Assembly: GCA_963082875.1 (NCBI GenBank)
Contig: OY720098.1
Location: 1,240,001-1,304,000 of the forward strand
Reading direction: 5' to 3'
Length of the DNA: 64,000 bases
Source of the DNA: Corella eumyota
Lineage: Eukaryota > Chordata > Ascidiacea > Phlebobranchia > Corellidae
Within the stretch, counting starts at the first letter, position 1. Each line of letters starts with the position of its first letter. The notes beneath the pieces were generated by a model that did no database searches, was not told where the DNA came from, and saw nothing but the letters and a program-made list of their open reading frames with translations. This document shows positions 46,378 to 61,600 of the stretch, piece by piece. The translations under genes were made by a program, and so were the position numbers.

Positions 46378-46383
46378 AATAAA
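46378..46383 (+). terminator. Poly(A) signal AATAAA for CCDC39
   Basis: AATAAA 48 nt after the CCDC39 stop codon, giving a very short 3' UTR that ends before the satellite array begins. Confidence 0.75.
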
Positions 46384-46446
46384 ATTTTTATCGTATATTT
46401 TTTTTAAATTTTTTCAGCTTGATTTCTTAGGTATATGTAATTTAGC

Positions 46447-46545
46447 AATTGTTAAAAAGAAACTTCGTTAGCTTAGTGGGTTTATCGCTTAAACTCTAAT
46501 CCGAAATTCCAAGTTCGAATCCGAATGGTGTCGGGTAACTTAAAA
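46447..46545 (+). other. tRNA-like sequence 3' of CCDC39
   Basis: TAGCTTAGTGGGTTTATCGC resembles a D-arm/A-box region and AAGTTCGAATCC a B box at the right distance. The T stem and acceptor stem do not pair, so it is at best a tRNA pseudogene or SINE head. Confidence 0.35.
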
Positions 46546-46610
46546 ATTCTTATATTAAAATTATTTTTATTATATAATATTAACACCGCCTTGGCCTAAC
46601 TAACATTTAA

Positions 46611-49600
46611 GGCGCTGATAAGGTAATATAACAGCATATGCGCAACAACAAAAAATCCTGTAACTTTTGTTTAATTAAATATTTTCGCATTTAATTTAAA
46701 TAATTTTTTGATCTTGGATGTTTATTAAGGTCAAGGCGGTTCTAATAAAGCACTTAATTTTAGGATTTAAAAAATCGCAAATATTTAGAAAAAATGTCAT
46801 AACTTTTTAGCATATTAATATTTTTACAAAATATTTTACAAATATGTTCCTTAGCTTACTGTGGTTCATATGGTAAAGTTAATTTTTGGTTTTAAAATTT
46901 GAATTTAAAATTTTTTTTATAAAAATTTATATGCCTGATGACGTCACAGTCACCTAGGTAGGCGCTGATAAGGTAATATAACGTCTATATGCGAAACAAA
47001 AAAAAATCCTGTAACTTTTGTTGAATTAAATATTTTCGCGAATTTCTTTATCTTGAATGTTAATTAGGTCAATGCGGTTCTAATAAAACACTTAATTTTA
47101 GGATTAAAAAATCGCAAATATTTAGAAAAAATGTCATAACTTTTTAGCATATTAATATTTTTACAAAATATTTTACAAATATGTTCTTTAGCTTACTGTG
47201 GTTCATATGGTAAAGTTAATTTTTGATTTTAAAATTTGAATTTAAATTTTTTTTTATAAAAATTTATATGCCTGATGACGTCACAGCCACCTAGGTAGGC
47301 GCTGATAAGGTAATATAACGTCTATATGCGAAACAAAAAAAATCCTGTAACTTTTGTTAAATTAAATATTTTCGCAAATTGTTTTATCTTGAATGTTAAT
47401 TAGGTCAAGGCGGTTCTAATAAAGCACTTAATTTTAGAATTTAAAAAATCGCAAATATTTAGAAAAAATGTCATAACTTTTTAGCATATTAATATTTTTA
47501 CAAAATATTTTATAAATATGTTCTTTAGCTTACTGTGGTTCATATGGTAAAGTTAATTTTTGATTTTAAAATTTGAATTTAAAATTTTTTTTTTATAAAA
47601 ATGTATATGCCTGATGACGTCACAGCCACCTAGGTAGGCGCTGATAAGGTAATATAACGTCTATATGCGAAACAAAAAAATCCTGTAACTTTTGTTAAAT
47701 TAAATATTTTCGCGTATTTCTTTATCTTGAATGTTAATTAGGTCAATGCGGTTCTAATAAAGCACTTAATTTTAGGATTTAAAAACTCGCAAATATTTAG
47801 AAAAAATGTCATAACTTTTTAGCATATTAATATTTTTACAAAATATTTTACAAATATGTTCTTTAGCTTACTGTGGTTCATATGGTAAAGTTAATTTTTG
47901 ATTTTAAAATTTGAATTTAAAATTTTTTTTTATAAAAATTTATATGTCTGATGACGTCACAGCCACCTAGGTAGGCGCTGATAAGGTAATATAACGTCTA
48001 TATGCGAAACAAAAAAAATCCTGTAACTTTTGTTAAATTAAATATTTTTGCCAATTTCTTTATCTTGAATGTTAATTAGGTCAAGGCGGTTCTAATAAAA
48101 CACTTAATTTTAGGATTTAAAAAATCGCAAATATTTAGAAAAAATGTCATAACTTTTTAGCATATTAATATTTTTACAAAATATTTTACTAATATGTTCT
48201 TTAGCTTACTGTGGTTCATATGGTAAAGTTAATTTTTGATTTTAAAATTTGAATTTAAAATTTTTTTTTATAAAAATTTATATGCCTGATGACGTCACAG
48301 CCACCTAGGTAGGCGCTGATAAGGTAATATAACGTCTATATGCGAAACAAAAAAAATCCTGTAACTTTTGTTAAATTAAATATTTTTGCGAATTTCTTTA
48401 TCTTGAATGTTAATTAGGTCAAGGCGGTTCTAATAAAGCACTTAATTTTAGGATTTAAAAAATCGCAAATATTTAGAAAAAATGTCATAACTTTTTAGCA
48501 TATTAATATTTTTACAAAATATTTTACAAATATGATCTTTAGCTTAGTGTGGTTCATATGGAAAAGTTAATTTTTGATTTTAAAATTTAAATTTAAAATT
48601 TTTTTTTGTAAAAATTTATATGCCTGATGACGTCACAGCCACCTAGGTAGGCGCTGATAAGGTAATATAACGTCTATATGCGAAACAAAAAAAATCCTGT
48701 AACCTTTGTTGAATTAAATGTTTTCGCGAATTTCTTTATCTTGAATGTTAATTAGGTCAAGGCGGTTCTAATAAAGCACTTAATTTTAGAATTTAAAAAA
48801 TCGCAAATATTTAGAAAAAATGTCATAACTTTTTAGCATATTAATATTTTTACAAAATATTTTATAAATATGTTCTTTAGCTTACTGTGGTTCATATGGT
48901 AAAGTTAATTTTTGATTTTAAAATTTGAATTTAAAATTTTTTTTTATAAAAATTTATATGCCTGATGACGTCACAGCCACCTAGGTAGGCGCTGATAAGG
49001 TAATATAACGTCTATATGCGAAACAAAAAAAATCCTGTAACTTTTGTTAAATTAAATATTTTCGCGAATTTCTTTATCTTGAATGTTAATTAGGTCAAGG
49101 CGGTTCTAATAAAGCACTTAATTTTAGGATTTAAAAAATCGCAAATATTTAGAAAAAATGTCATAACTTTTTAGCATATTAATATTTTTACAAAATATTT
49201 TACAAATATGATCTTTAGCTTAGTGTGGTTCATATGGAAAAGTTAATTTTTGATTTTAAAATTTAAATTTAAAATTTTTTTTTATAAAAATTTATATGCC
49301 TGATGACGTCACAGCCACCTAGGTAGGCGCTGATAAGGTAATATAACGTCTATATGCGAAACAAAAAAAATCCTGTAACTTTTGTTAAATTAAATATTTT
49401 CGCGAATTTCTTTATCTTGAATGTTAATTAGATCAAGGCGGTTTTAATAAAGCACTTAATTTTAGGATTTAAAAAATCGCAAATATTTAGATAAAATGTC
49501 ATAACTTTTTAGCATATTAATATTTTTATAAAATATTTTACAAATATGTTCTTTAGCTTACTGTGGTTCATATGGTAAAGTTAATTTTTGATTTTAAAAT

Positions 49601-52600
49601 TTGAATTTAAAATTTTTTTTTATAAAAATTTATATGCCTGATGACGTCACAGCCACCTAGGTAGGCGCTGATAAGGTAATATAACGTCTATATGCGAAAC
49701 AAAAAAAATCCTGTAACTTTTGTTAAATTAAATATTTTTGCGAATTTCTTTATCTTGAATGTTAATTAGGTCAAGGCGGTTCTAATAAAGCACTTAATTT
49801 TAGGATTTAAAAAATCGCAAATATTTAGAAAAAATGTCATAACTTTTTAGCATATTAATATTTTTACAAAATATTTTACAAATATGATCTTTAGCTTACT
49901 GTGGTTCATATGGTAAAGTTAATTTTTGATTTTAAAATTTGAATTTAAAATTTTTTTTTATAAAAATTTATATGCCTGATGACGTCACAGCCACCTAGGT
50001 AGGCGCTGATAAGGTAATATAACGTCTATATGCGAAACAAAAAAAATCCTGTAACTTTTGTTGAATTAAATGTTTTCGCGAATTTCTTTATCTTGAATGT
50101 TAATTAGGTCAAGGCGGTTCTAATAAAGCACTTAATTTTAGGATTTAAAAAATCGCAAATATTTAGAAAAAATGTCATAACTTTTTAGCATATTAATATT
50201 TTTACAAAATATTTTACAAATATGATCTTTAGCTTAGTGTGGTTCATATGGAAAAGTTAATTTTTGATTTTAAAATTTAAATTTAAAATTTTTTTTTATA
50301 AAAATTTATATGCCTGATGACGTCACAGCCACCTAGGTAGGCGCTGATAAGGTAATATAACGTCTATATGCGAAACAAAAAAAATCCTGTAACCTTTGTT
50401 GAATTAAATGTTTTCGCGAATTTCTTTATCTTGAATGTTAATTAGGTCAAGGCGGTTCTAATAAAGCACTTAATTTTAGAATTTAAAAAATCGCAAATAT
50501 TTAGAAAAAATGTCATAACTTTTTAGCATATTAATATTTTTACAAAATATTTTATAAATATGTTCTTTAGCTTACTGTGGTTCATATGGTAAAGTTAATT
50601 TTTGATTTTAAAATTTGAATTTAAAATTTTTTTTTATAAAAATTTATATGCCTGATGAAGTCACAGCCACCTAGGTAGGCGCTGATAAGGTAATATAACG
50701 TCTATATGCGAAACAAAAAAAATCCTGTAACTTTTGTTAAATTAAATATTTTCGCAAATTTCTTTATCTTGAATGTTAATTAGGTCAAGGCGGTTCTAAT
50801 AAAGCACTTAATTTTAGGATTTAAAAAATCGCAAATATTTAGAAAAAATGTCATAACTTTTTAGCATATTAATATTTTTACAAAATATTTTACAAATATG
50901 ATCTTTAGCTTAGTGTGGTTCATATGGAAAAGTTAATTTTTGATTTTAAAATTTAAATTTAAAATTTTTTTTTATAAAAATTTATATGCCTGATGACGTC
51001 ACAGCCACCTAGGTAGGCGCTGATAAGGTAATATAACGTCTATATGCGAAACAAAAAAAATCCTGTAACTTTTGTTGAATTAAATGTTTTCGCGAATTTC
51101 TTTATCTTGAATGTTAATTAGGTCAAGGCGGTTCTAATAAAGCACTTAATTTTAGAATTTAAAAAATCGCAAATATTTAGAAAAAATGTCATAACTTTTT
51201 AGCATATTAATATTTTTACAAAATATTTTATAAATATGTTCTTTAGCTTACTGTGGTTCATATGGTAAAGTTAATTTTTGATTTTAAAATTTGAATTTAA
51301 AATTTTTTTTTATAAAAATTTATATGCCTGATGACGTCACAGCCACCTAGGTAGGCGCTGATAAGGTAATATAACGTCTATATGCGAAACAAAAAAAATC
51401 CTGTAACTTTTGTTAAATTAAATATTTTCGCGAATTTCTTTATCTTGAATGTTAATTAGGTCAAGGCGGTTTTAATAAAGCACTTAATTTTAGGATTTAA
51501 AAAATCGCAAATATTTAGATAAAATGTCATAACTTTTTAGCATATTAATATTTTTACAAAATATTTTACAAAGATGTTCTTTAGCTTACTGTGGTTCATA
51601 TGGTAAAGTTAATTTTTGATTTTAAAATTTGAATTTAAAATTTTTTTTTATAAAAATTTATATGCCTGATGACGTCACAGCCACCTAGATAGGCGCTGAT
51701 AAGGTAATATAACATCTATATGCGAAACAAAAAAAATCCTGTAACTTTTGTTAAATTAAATATTTTCGCGAATTTCTTTATCTTGAATGTTAATTAGATC
51801 AAGGCGGTTTTAATAAAGCACTTAATTTTAGGATTTAAAAAATCGCAAATATTTAGATAAAATGTCATAACTTTTTAGCATATTAATATTTTTATAAAAT
51901 ATTTTACAAATATGTTCTTTAGCTTACTGTGGTTCATATGGTAAAGTTAATTTTTGATTTTAAAATTTGAATTTAAAATTTTTTTTTATAAAAATTTATA
52001 TGCCTGATGACGTCACAGCCACCTAGGTAGGCGCTGATAAGGTAATATAACGTCTATATGCGAAACAAAAAAAATCCTGTAACTTTTGTTAAATTAAATA
52101 TTTTTGCGAATTTCTTTATCTTGAATGTTAATTAGGTCAAGGCGGTTCTAATAAAGCACTTAATTTTAGGATTTAAAAAATCGCAAATATTTAGAAAAAA
52201 TGTCATAACTTTTTAGCATATTAATATTTTTACAAAATATTTTACAAATATGATCTTTAGCTTACTGTGGTTCATATGGTAAAGTTAATTTTTGATTTTA
52301 AAATTTGAATTTAAAATTTTTTTTTATAAAAATTTATATGCCTGATGACGTCACAGCCACCTAGGTAGGCGCTGATAAGGTAATATAACGTCTATATGCG
52401 AAACAAAAAAAATCCTGTAACTTTTGTTGAATTAAATGTTTTCGCGAATTTCTTTATCTTGAATGTTAATTAGGTCAAGGCGGTTCTAATAAAGCACTTA
52501 ATTTTAGGATTTAAAAAATCGCAAATATTTAGAAAAAATGTCATAACTTTTTAGCATATTAATATTTTTACAAAATATTTTACATATATGATCTTTAGCT

Positions 52601-55600
52601 TAGTGTGGTTCATATGGAAAAGTTAATTTTTGATTTTAAAATTTAAATTTAAAATTTTTTTTTATAAAAATTTATATGCCTGATGACGTCACAGCCACCT
52701 AGGTAGGCGCTGATAAGGTAATATAACGTCTATATGCGAAACAAAAAAAATCCTGTAACCTTTGTTGAATTAAATGTTTTCGCGAATTTCTTTATCTTGA
52801 ATGTTAATTAGGTCAAGGCGGTTCTAATAAAGCACTTAATTTTAGAATTTAAAAAATCGCAAATATTTAGAAAAAATGTCATAACTTTTTAGCATATTAA
52901 TATTTTTACAAAATATTTTATAAATATGTTCTTTAGCTTACTGTGGTTCATATGGTAAAGTTAATTTTTGATTTTAAAATTTGAATTTAAAATTTTTTTT
53001 TATAAAAATTTATATGCCTGATGACGTCACAGCCACCTAGGTAGGCGCTGATAAGGTAATATAACGTCTATATGCGAAACAAAAAAAATCCTGTAACTTT
53101 TGTTAAATTAAATATTTTCGCGAATTTCTTTATCTTGAATGTTAATTAGGTCAAGGCGGTTCTAATAAAGCACTTAATTTTAGGATTTAAAAAATCGCAA
53201 ATATTTAGAAAAAATGTCATAACTTTTTAGCATATTAATATTTTTACAAAATATTTTACAAATATGATCTTTAGCTTAGTGTGGTTCATATGGAAAAGTT
53301 AATTTTTGATTTTAAAATTTAAATTTAAAATTTTTTTTTATAAAAATTTATATGCCTGATGACGTCACAGCCACCTAGGTAGGCGCTGATAAGGTAATAT
53401 AACGTCTATATGCGAAACAAAAAAAATCCTGTAACTTTTGTTGAATTAAATGTTTTCGCGAATTTCTTTATCTTGAATGTTAATTAGGTCAAGGCGGTTC
53501 TAATAAAGCACTTAATTTTAGAATTTAAAAAATCGCAAATATTTAGAAAAAATGTCATAACTTTTTAGCATATTAATATTTTTACAAAATATTTTATAAA
53601 TATGTTCTTTAGCTTACTGTGGTTCATATGGTAAAGTTAATTTTTGATTTTAAAATTTGAATTTAAAATTTTTTTTTATAAAAATTTATATGCCTGATGA
53701 CGTCACAGCCACCTAGGTAGGCGCTGATAAGGTAATATAACGTCTATATGCGAAACAAAAAAAATCCTGTAACTTTTGTTAAATTAAATATTTTCGCGAA
53801 TTTCTTTATCTTGAATGTTAATTAGGTCAAGGCGGTTTTAATAAAGCACTTAATTTTAGGATTTAAAAAATCGCAAATATTTAGATAAAATGTCATAACT
53901 TTTTAGCATATTAATATTTTTACAAAATATTTTACAAAGATGTTCTTTAGCTTACTGTGGTTCATATGGTAAAGTTAATTTTTGATTTTAAAATTTGAAT
54001 TTAAAATTTTTTTTTATAAAAATTTATATGCCTGATGACGTCACAGCCACCTAGGTAGGCGCTGATAAGGTAATATAACGTCTATATGCGAAACAAAAAA
54101 AATCCTGTAACTTTTGTTAAATTAAATATTTTTGCGAATTTCTTTATCTTGAATGTTAATTAGGTCAAGGCGGTTCTAATAAAGCACTTAATTTTAGGAT
54201 TTAAAAAATCGCAAATATTTAGAAAAAATGTCATAACTTTTTAGCATATTAATATTTTTACAAAATATTTTACAAATATGATCTTTAGCTTACTGTGGTT
54301 CATATGGTAAAGTTAATTTTTGATTTTAAAATTTGAATTTAAAATTTTTTTTTATAAAAATTTATATGCCTGATGACGTCACAGCCACCTAGGTAGGCGC
54401 TGATAAGGTAATATAACGTCTATATGCGAAACAAAAAAAATCCTGTAACTTTTGTTGAATTAAATGTTTTCGCGAATTTCTTTATCTTGAATGTTAATTA
54501 GGTCAAGGCGGTTCTAATAAAGCACTTAATTTTAGAATTTAAAAAATCGCAAATATTTAGAAAAAATGTCATAACTTTTTAGCATATTAATATTTTTACA
54601 AAATATTTTATAAATATGTTCTTTAGCTTACTGTGGTTCATATGGTAAAGTTAATTTTTGATTTTAAAATTTGAATTTAAAATTTTTTTTTATAAAAATT
54701 TATATGCCTGATGACGTCACAGCCACCTAGGTAGGCGCTGATAAGGTAATATAACGTTTATATGCGAAACAAAAAAATCCTGTAACTTTTGTTAAATTAA
54801 ATATTTTTGCCAATTTCTTTATCTTGAATGTTAATTAGGTCAAGGCGGTTCTAATAAAACACTTAATTTTAGGATTTAAAAAATCGCAAATATTTAGAAA
54901 AAATGTCATAACTTTTTAGCATATTAATATTTTTACAAAATATTTTACTAATATGTTCTTTAGCTTACTGTGGTTCATATGGTAAAGTTAATTTTTGATT
55001 TTAAAATTTGAATTTAAAAATTTTTTTATAAAAATTTATATGCCTGATGACGTCACAGCCACCTAGATAGGCGCTGATAAGGTAATATAACATCTATATG
55101 CGAAACAAAAAAAATCCTGTAACTTTTGTTAAATTAAATATTTTCGCGAATTTCTTTATCTTGAATGTTTATTAGGTCAAGGCGGTTCTAATAAAGCACT
55201 TAATTTTAGGATTTAAAAAATCGCAAATATTTAGATAAAATGTCATAACTTTTTAGCATATTAATATTTTTACAAAATATTTTACAAATATGTTCTTTAG
55301 CTTACTGTGGTTCATATGGAAAAGTTAATTTTTGATTTTAAAATTTGAATTTAAAATTTTTTTTTATAAAAATTTATATGCCTGATGACGTCACAGCCAC
55401 CTAGGTAGGCGCTGATAAGGTAATATAACGTCTATATGCGAAACAAAAAAAATCCTGTAACTTTTGTTAAATTAAATATTTTTGCCAATTTCTTTATCTT
55501 GAATGTTAATTAGGTCAAGGCGGTTCTAATAAAGCACTTAATTTTAGGATTTAAAAAATCGCAAATATTTAGATAAAATGTCATAACTTTTTAGCATATT

Positions 55601-58600
55601 AATATTTTTACAAAATATTTTACAAATATGTTCTTTAGCTTACTGTGGTTCATATGGTAAAGTTAATTTTTGATTTTAAAATTTGAATTTAAAATTTTTT
55701 TTTATAAAAATTTATATGCCTGATGACGTCACAGCCACCTAGGTAGGCGCTGATAAGGTAATATAACGTCTATATGCGAAACAAAAAAAATCCTGTAACT
55801 TTTGTTAAATTAAATATTTTCGCGAATTTCTTTATCTTGAATGTTAATTAGGTCAAGGCGGTTCTAATAAAGCACTTAATTTTAGGATTTAAAAAATCGC
55901 AAATATTTAGAAAAAATGTCATAACTTTTTAGCATATTAATATTTTTACAAAATATTTTACAAATATGATCTTTAGCTTAGTGTGGTTCATATGGAAAAG
56001 TTAATTTTTGATTTTAAAATTTAAATTTAAAATTTTTTTTTATAAAAATTTATATGCCTGATGACGTCACAGCCACCTAGGTAGGCGCTGATAAGGTAAT
56101 ATAACGTCTATATGCGAAACAAAAAAAATCCTGTAACTTTTGTTAAATTAAATATTTTCGCGAATTTTTTTATCTTGAATGTTAATTAGGTCAAGGCGGT
56201 TCTAATAAAGCACTTAATTTTAGGATTTAAAAAATCGCAAATATTTAGAAAAAATGTCATAACTTTTTAGCATATTAATATTTTTACAAAATATTTTACT
56301 AATATGTTCTTTAGCTTACTGTGGTTCATATGGTAAAGTTAATTTTTGATTTTAAAATTTGAATTTAAAAATTTTTTTATAAAAATTTATATGCCTGATG
56401 ACGTCACAGCCACCTAGATAGGCGCTGATAAGGTAATATAACATCTATATGCGAAACAAAAAAAATCCTGTAACTTTTGTTAAATTAAATATTTTCGCGA
56501 ATTTCTTTATCTTGAATGTTAATTAGGTCAAGGCGGTTCTAATAAAGCACTTAATTTTAGGATTTAAAAAATCGCAAATATTTAGATAAAATGTCATAAC
56601 TTTTTAGCATATTAATATTTTTACAAAATATTTTACAAATATGTTCTTTAGCTTACTGTGGTTCATATGGAAAAGTTAATTTTTGATTTTAAAATTTGAA
56701 TTTAAAATTTTTTTTTATAAAAATTTATATGCCTGATGACGTCACAGCCACCTAGGTAGGCGCTGATAAGGTAATATAACGTCTATATGCGAAACAAAAA
56801 AAATCCTGTAACTTTTGTTAAATTAAATATTTTTGCCAATTTCTTTATCTTGAATGTTAATTAGGTCAAGGCGGTTCTAATAAAGCACTTAATTTTAGGA
56901 TTTAAAAAATCGCAAATATTTAGATAAAATGTCATAACTTTTTAGCATATTAATATTTTTACAAAATATTTTACAAATATGTTCTTTAGCTTACTGTGGT
57001 TCATATGGTAAAGTTAATTTTTGATTTTAAAATTTGAATTTAAAATTTTTTTTTATAAAAATTTATATGCCTGATGACGTCACAGCCACCTAGGTAGGCG
57101 CTGATAAGGTAATATAACGTCTATATGCGAAACAAAAAAAATCCTGTAACTTTTGTTAAATTAAATATTTTCGCGAATTTCTTTATCTTGAATGTTAATT
57201 AGGTCAAGGCGGTTCTAATAAAGCACTTAATTTTAGGATTTAAAAAATCGCAAATATTTAGAAAAAATGTCATAACTTTTTAGCATATTAATATTTTTAC
57301 AAAATATTTTACAAATATGATCTTTAGCTTAGTGTGGTTCATATGGAAAAGTTAATTTTTGATTTTAAAATTTAAATTTAAAATTTTTTTTTATAAAAAT
57401 TTATATGCCTGATGACGTCACAGCCACCTAGGTAGGCGCTGATAAGGTAATATAACGTCTATATGCGAAACAAAAAAAATCCTGTAACTTTTGTTAAATT
57501 AAATATTTTCGCGAATTTTTTTATCTTGAATGTTAATTAGGTCAAGGCGGTTCTAATAAAGCACTTAATTTTAGGATTTAAAAAATCGCAAATATTTAGA
57601 AAAAATGTCATAACTTTTTAGCATATTAATATTTTTACAAAATATTTTACAAATATGATCTTTAGCTTACTGTGGTTCATATGGTAAAGTTAATTTTTGA
57701 TTTTAAAATTTGAATTTAAAATTTTTTTTTATAAAAATTTATATGCCTGATGACGTCACAGCCACCTAGGTAGGCGCTGATAAGGTAATATAACGTCTAT
57801 ATGCGAAACAAAAAAAATCCTGTAACTTTTGTTGAATTAAATATTTTCGCGAATTTCTTTATCTTGAATGTTAATTAGGTCAAGGCGGTTCTAATAAAGC
57901 ACTTAATTTTAGGATTTAAAAAATTGCAAATATTTAGAAAAAATGTCATAACTTTTTAGCATATTAATATTTTTACAAAATATTTTACAAATATGATCTT
58001 TAGCTTAGTGTGGTTCATATGGAAAAGTTAATTTTTGATTTTAAAATTTAAATTTAAAATTTTTTTTTATAAAAATTTATATGCCTGATGACGTCACAGC
58101 CACCTAGGTAGGCGCTGATAAGGTAATATAACGTCTATATGCGAAACAAAAAAAATCCTGTAACTTTTGTTAAATTAAATATTTTCGCGAATTTTTTTAT
58201 CTTGAATGTTAATTAGGTCAAGGCGGTTCTAATAAAGCACTTAATTTTAGGATTTAAAAAATCGCAAATATTTAGAAAGAATGTCATAACTTTTTAGCAT
58301 ATTAATATTTTTACAAAATATTTTACAAATATGATCTTTAGCTTAGTGTGGTTCATATGGAAAAGTTAATTTTTGATTTTAAAATTTAAATTTAAAATTT
58401 TTTTTTATAAAAATTTATATGCCTGATGACGTCACAGCCACCTAGGTAGGCGCTGATAAGGTAATATAACGTCTATATGCAAAACAAAAAAAATCCTGTA
58501 ACTTTTGTTAAATTAAATGTTTTCGCGAATTTTTTTATCTTGAATGTTAATTAGGTCAAGGCGGTTCTAATAAAGCACTTAATTTTAAAATTTAAAAAAT

Positions 58601-61600
58601 CGCAAATATTTAGAAAAAATGTCATAACTTTTTAGCATATTAATATTTTTACAAAATATTTTATAAATATGTTTTTTAGCTTACTGTGGTTCATATGGTA
58701 AAGTTAATTTTTGATTTTAAAATTTGAATTTAAAATTTTTTTTTATAAAAATTTATATGCCTGATGACGTCACAGCCACCTAGGTAGGCGCTGATAAGGT
58801 AATATAACGTCTATATGCGAAACAAAAAAAATCCTGTAACTTTTGTTAAATTAAATATTTTCGCGAATTTTTTTATCTTGAATGTTAATTAGGTCAAGGC
58901 GGTTCTAATAAAGCACTTAATTTTAGGATTTAAAAAATCGCAAATATTTAGAAAAAATGTCATAACTATTTAGCATATTAATATTTTTACAAAATATTTT
59001 ACAAATATGATCTTTAGCTTACTGTGGTTCATATGGTAAAGTTAATTTTTGATTTTAAAATTTGAATTTAAAATTTTTTTTTATAAAAATTTATATGCCT
59101 GATGACGTCACAGCCACCTAGGTAGGCGCTGATAAGGTAATATAACGTCTATATGCGAAACAAAAAAAATCCTGTAACTTTTGTTGAATTAAATATTTTC
59201 GCAAATTTCTTTATCTTGAATGTTAATTAGGTCAAGGCGGTTCTAATAAAGCACTTAATTTTAGGATTTAAAAAATCGCAAATATTTAGAAAAAATGTCA
59301 TAACTTTTTAGCATATTAATATTTTTACAAAATATTTTACAAATATGATCTTTAGCTTACTGTGGTTCATATGGTAAAGTTAATTTTTGATTTTAAAATT
59401 TGAATTTAAAATTTTTTTTTATAAAAATTTATATGCCTGATGACGTCACAGCCACCTAGGTAGGCGCTGATAAGGTAATATAACGTCTATATGCGAAACA
59501 AAAAAAATCCTGTAACTTTTGTTGAATTAAATGTTTTCGCGAATTTCTTTATCTTGAATGTTAATTAGGTCAAGGCGGTTCTAATAAAGCACTTAATTTT
59601 AGAATTTAAAAAATCGCAAATATTTAGAAAAAATGTCATAACTTTTTAGCATATTAATATTTTTACAAAATATTTTATAAATATGTTCTTTAGCTTACTG
59701 TGGTTCATATGGTAAAGTTAATTTTTGATTTTAAAATTTGAATTTAAAATTTTTTTTTATAAAAATTTATATGCCTGATGACGTCACAGCCACCTAGGTA
59801 GGCGCTGATAAGGTAATATAACGTCTATATGCGAAACAAAAAAATCCTGTAACTTTTGTTAAATTAAATATTTTTGCCAATTTCTTTATCTTGAATGTTA
59901 ATTAGGTCAAGGCGGTTCTAATAAAACACTTAATTTTAGGATTTAAAAAATCGCAAATATTTAGAAAAAATGTCATAACTTTTTAGCATATTAATATTTT
60001 TACAAAATATTTTACAAATATGATCTTTAGCTTACTGTGGTTCATATGGTAAAGTTAATTTTTGATTTTAAAATTTGAATTTAAAATTTTTTTTTATAAA
60101 AATTTATATGCCTGATGACGTCACAGCCACCTAGGTAGGCGCTGATAAGGTAATATAACGTCTATATGCGAAACAAAAAAAATCCTGTAACTTTTGTTGA
60201 ATTAAATGTTTTCGCGAATTTCTTTATCTTGAATGTTAATTAGGTCAAGGCGGTTCTAATAAAGCACTTAATTTTAGAATTTAAAAAATCGCAAATATTT
60301 AGAAAAAATGTCATAACTTTTTAGCATATTAATATTTTTACAAAATATTTTATAAATATGTTCTTTAGCTTACTGTGGTTCATATGGTAAAGTTAATTTT
60401 TGATTTTAAAATTTGAATTTAAAATTTTTTTTTATAAAAATTTATATGCCTGATGACGTCACAGCCACCTAGGTAGGCGCTGATAAGGTAATATAACGTC
60501 TATATGCGAAACAAAAAAATCCTGTAACTTTTGTTAAATTAAATATTTTTGCCAATTTCTTTATCTTGAATGTTAATTAGGTCAAGGCGGTTCTAATAAA
60601 ACACTTAATTTTAGGATTTAAAAAATCGCAAATATTTAGAAAAAATGTCATAACTTTTTAGCATATTAATATTTTTACAAAATATTTTACTAATATGTTC
60701 TTTAGCTTAGTGTGGTTCATATGGTAAAGTTAATTTTTGATTTTAAAATTTGAATTTAAAATTTTTTTTATAAAAATTTATATGCCTGATGACGTCACAG
60801 CCACCTAGATAGGCGCTGATAAGGTAATATAACGTCTATATGCGAAACAAAAAAAATCCTGTAACTTTTGTTGAATTAAATATTTTCGCGAATTTCTTTA
60901 TCTTGAATGTTAATTAGGTCAAGGCGGTTCTAATAAAGCACTTAATTTTAGGATTTAAAAAATTGCAAATATTTAGAAAAAATGTCATAACTTTTTAGCA
61001 TATTAATATTTTTACAAAATATTTTATAAATATGTTCTTTAGCTTACTGTGGTTCATATGGTAAAGTTAATTTTTGATTTTAAAATTTGAATTTAAAATT
61101 TTTTTTTATAAAAATTTATATGCCTGATGACGTCACAGCCACCTAGGTAGGCGCTGATAAGGTAATATAACGTCTATATGCGAAACAAAAAAATCCTGTA
61201 ACTTTTGTTAAATTAAATATTTTTGCCAATTTCTTTATCTTGAATGTTAATTAGGTCAAGGCGGTTCTAATAAAGCACTTAATTTTAGGATTTAAAAAAT
61301 CGCAAATATTTAGATAAAATGTCATAACTTTTTAGCATATTAATATTTTTACAAAATATTTTACAAATATGTTCTTTATCTTACTGTGGTTCATATGGTA
61401 AAGTTAATTTTTGATTTTAAAATTTGAATTTAAAATTTTTTTTTATAAAAATTTATATGCCTGATGACGTCACAGCCACCTAGGTAGGCGCTGATAAGGT
61501 AATATAACGTCTATATGCGAAACAAAAAAAATCCTGTAACTTTTGTTAAATTAAATATTTTTGCGAATTTCTTTATCTTGAATGTTAATTAGGTCAAGGC

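Noticed and set aside
46447-46545. Functional tRNA 3' of CCDC39
   Set aside because: A- and B-box-like stretches are present, but neither the T stem nor the acceptor stem pairs.
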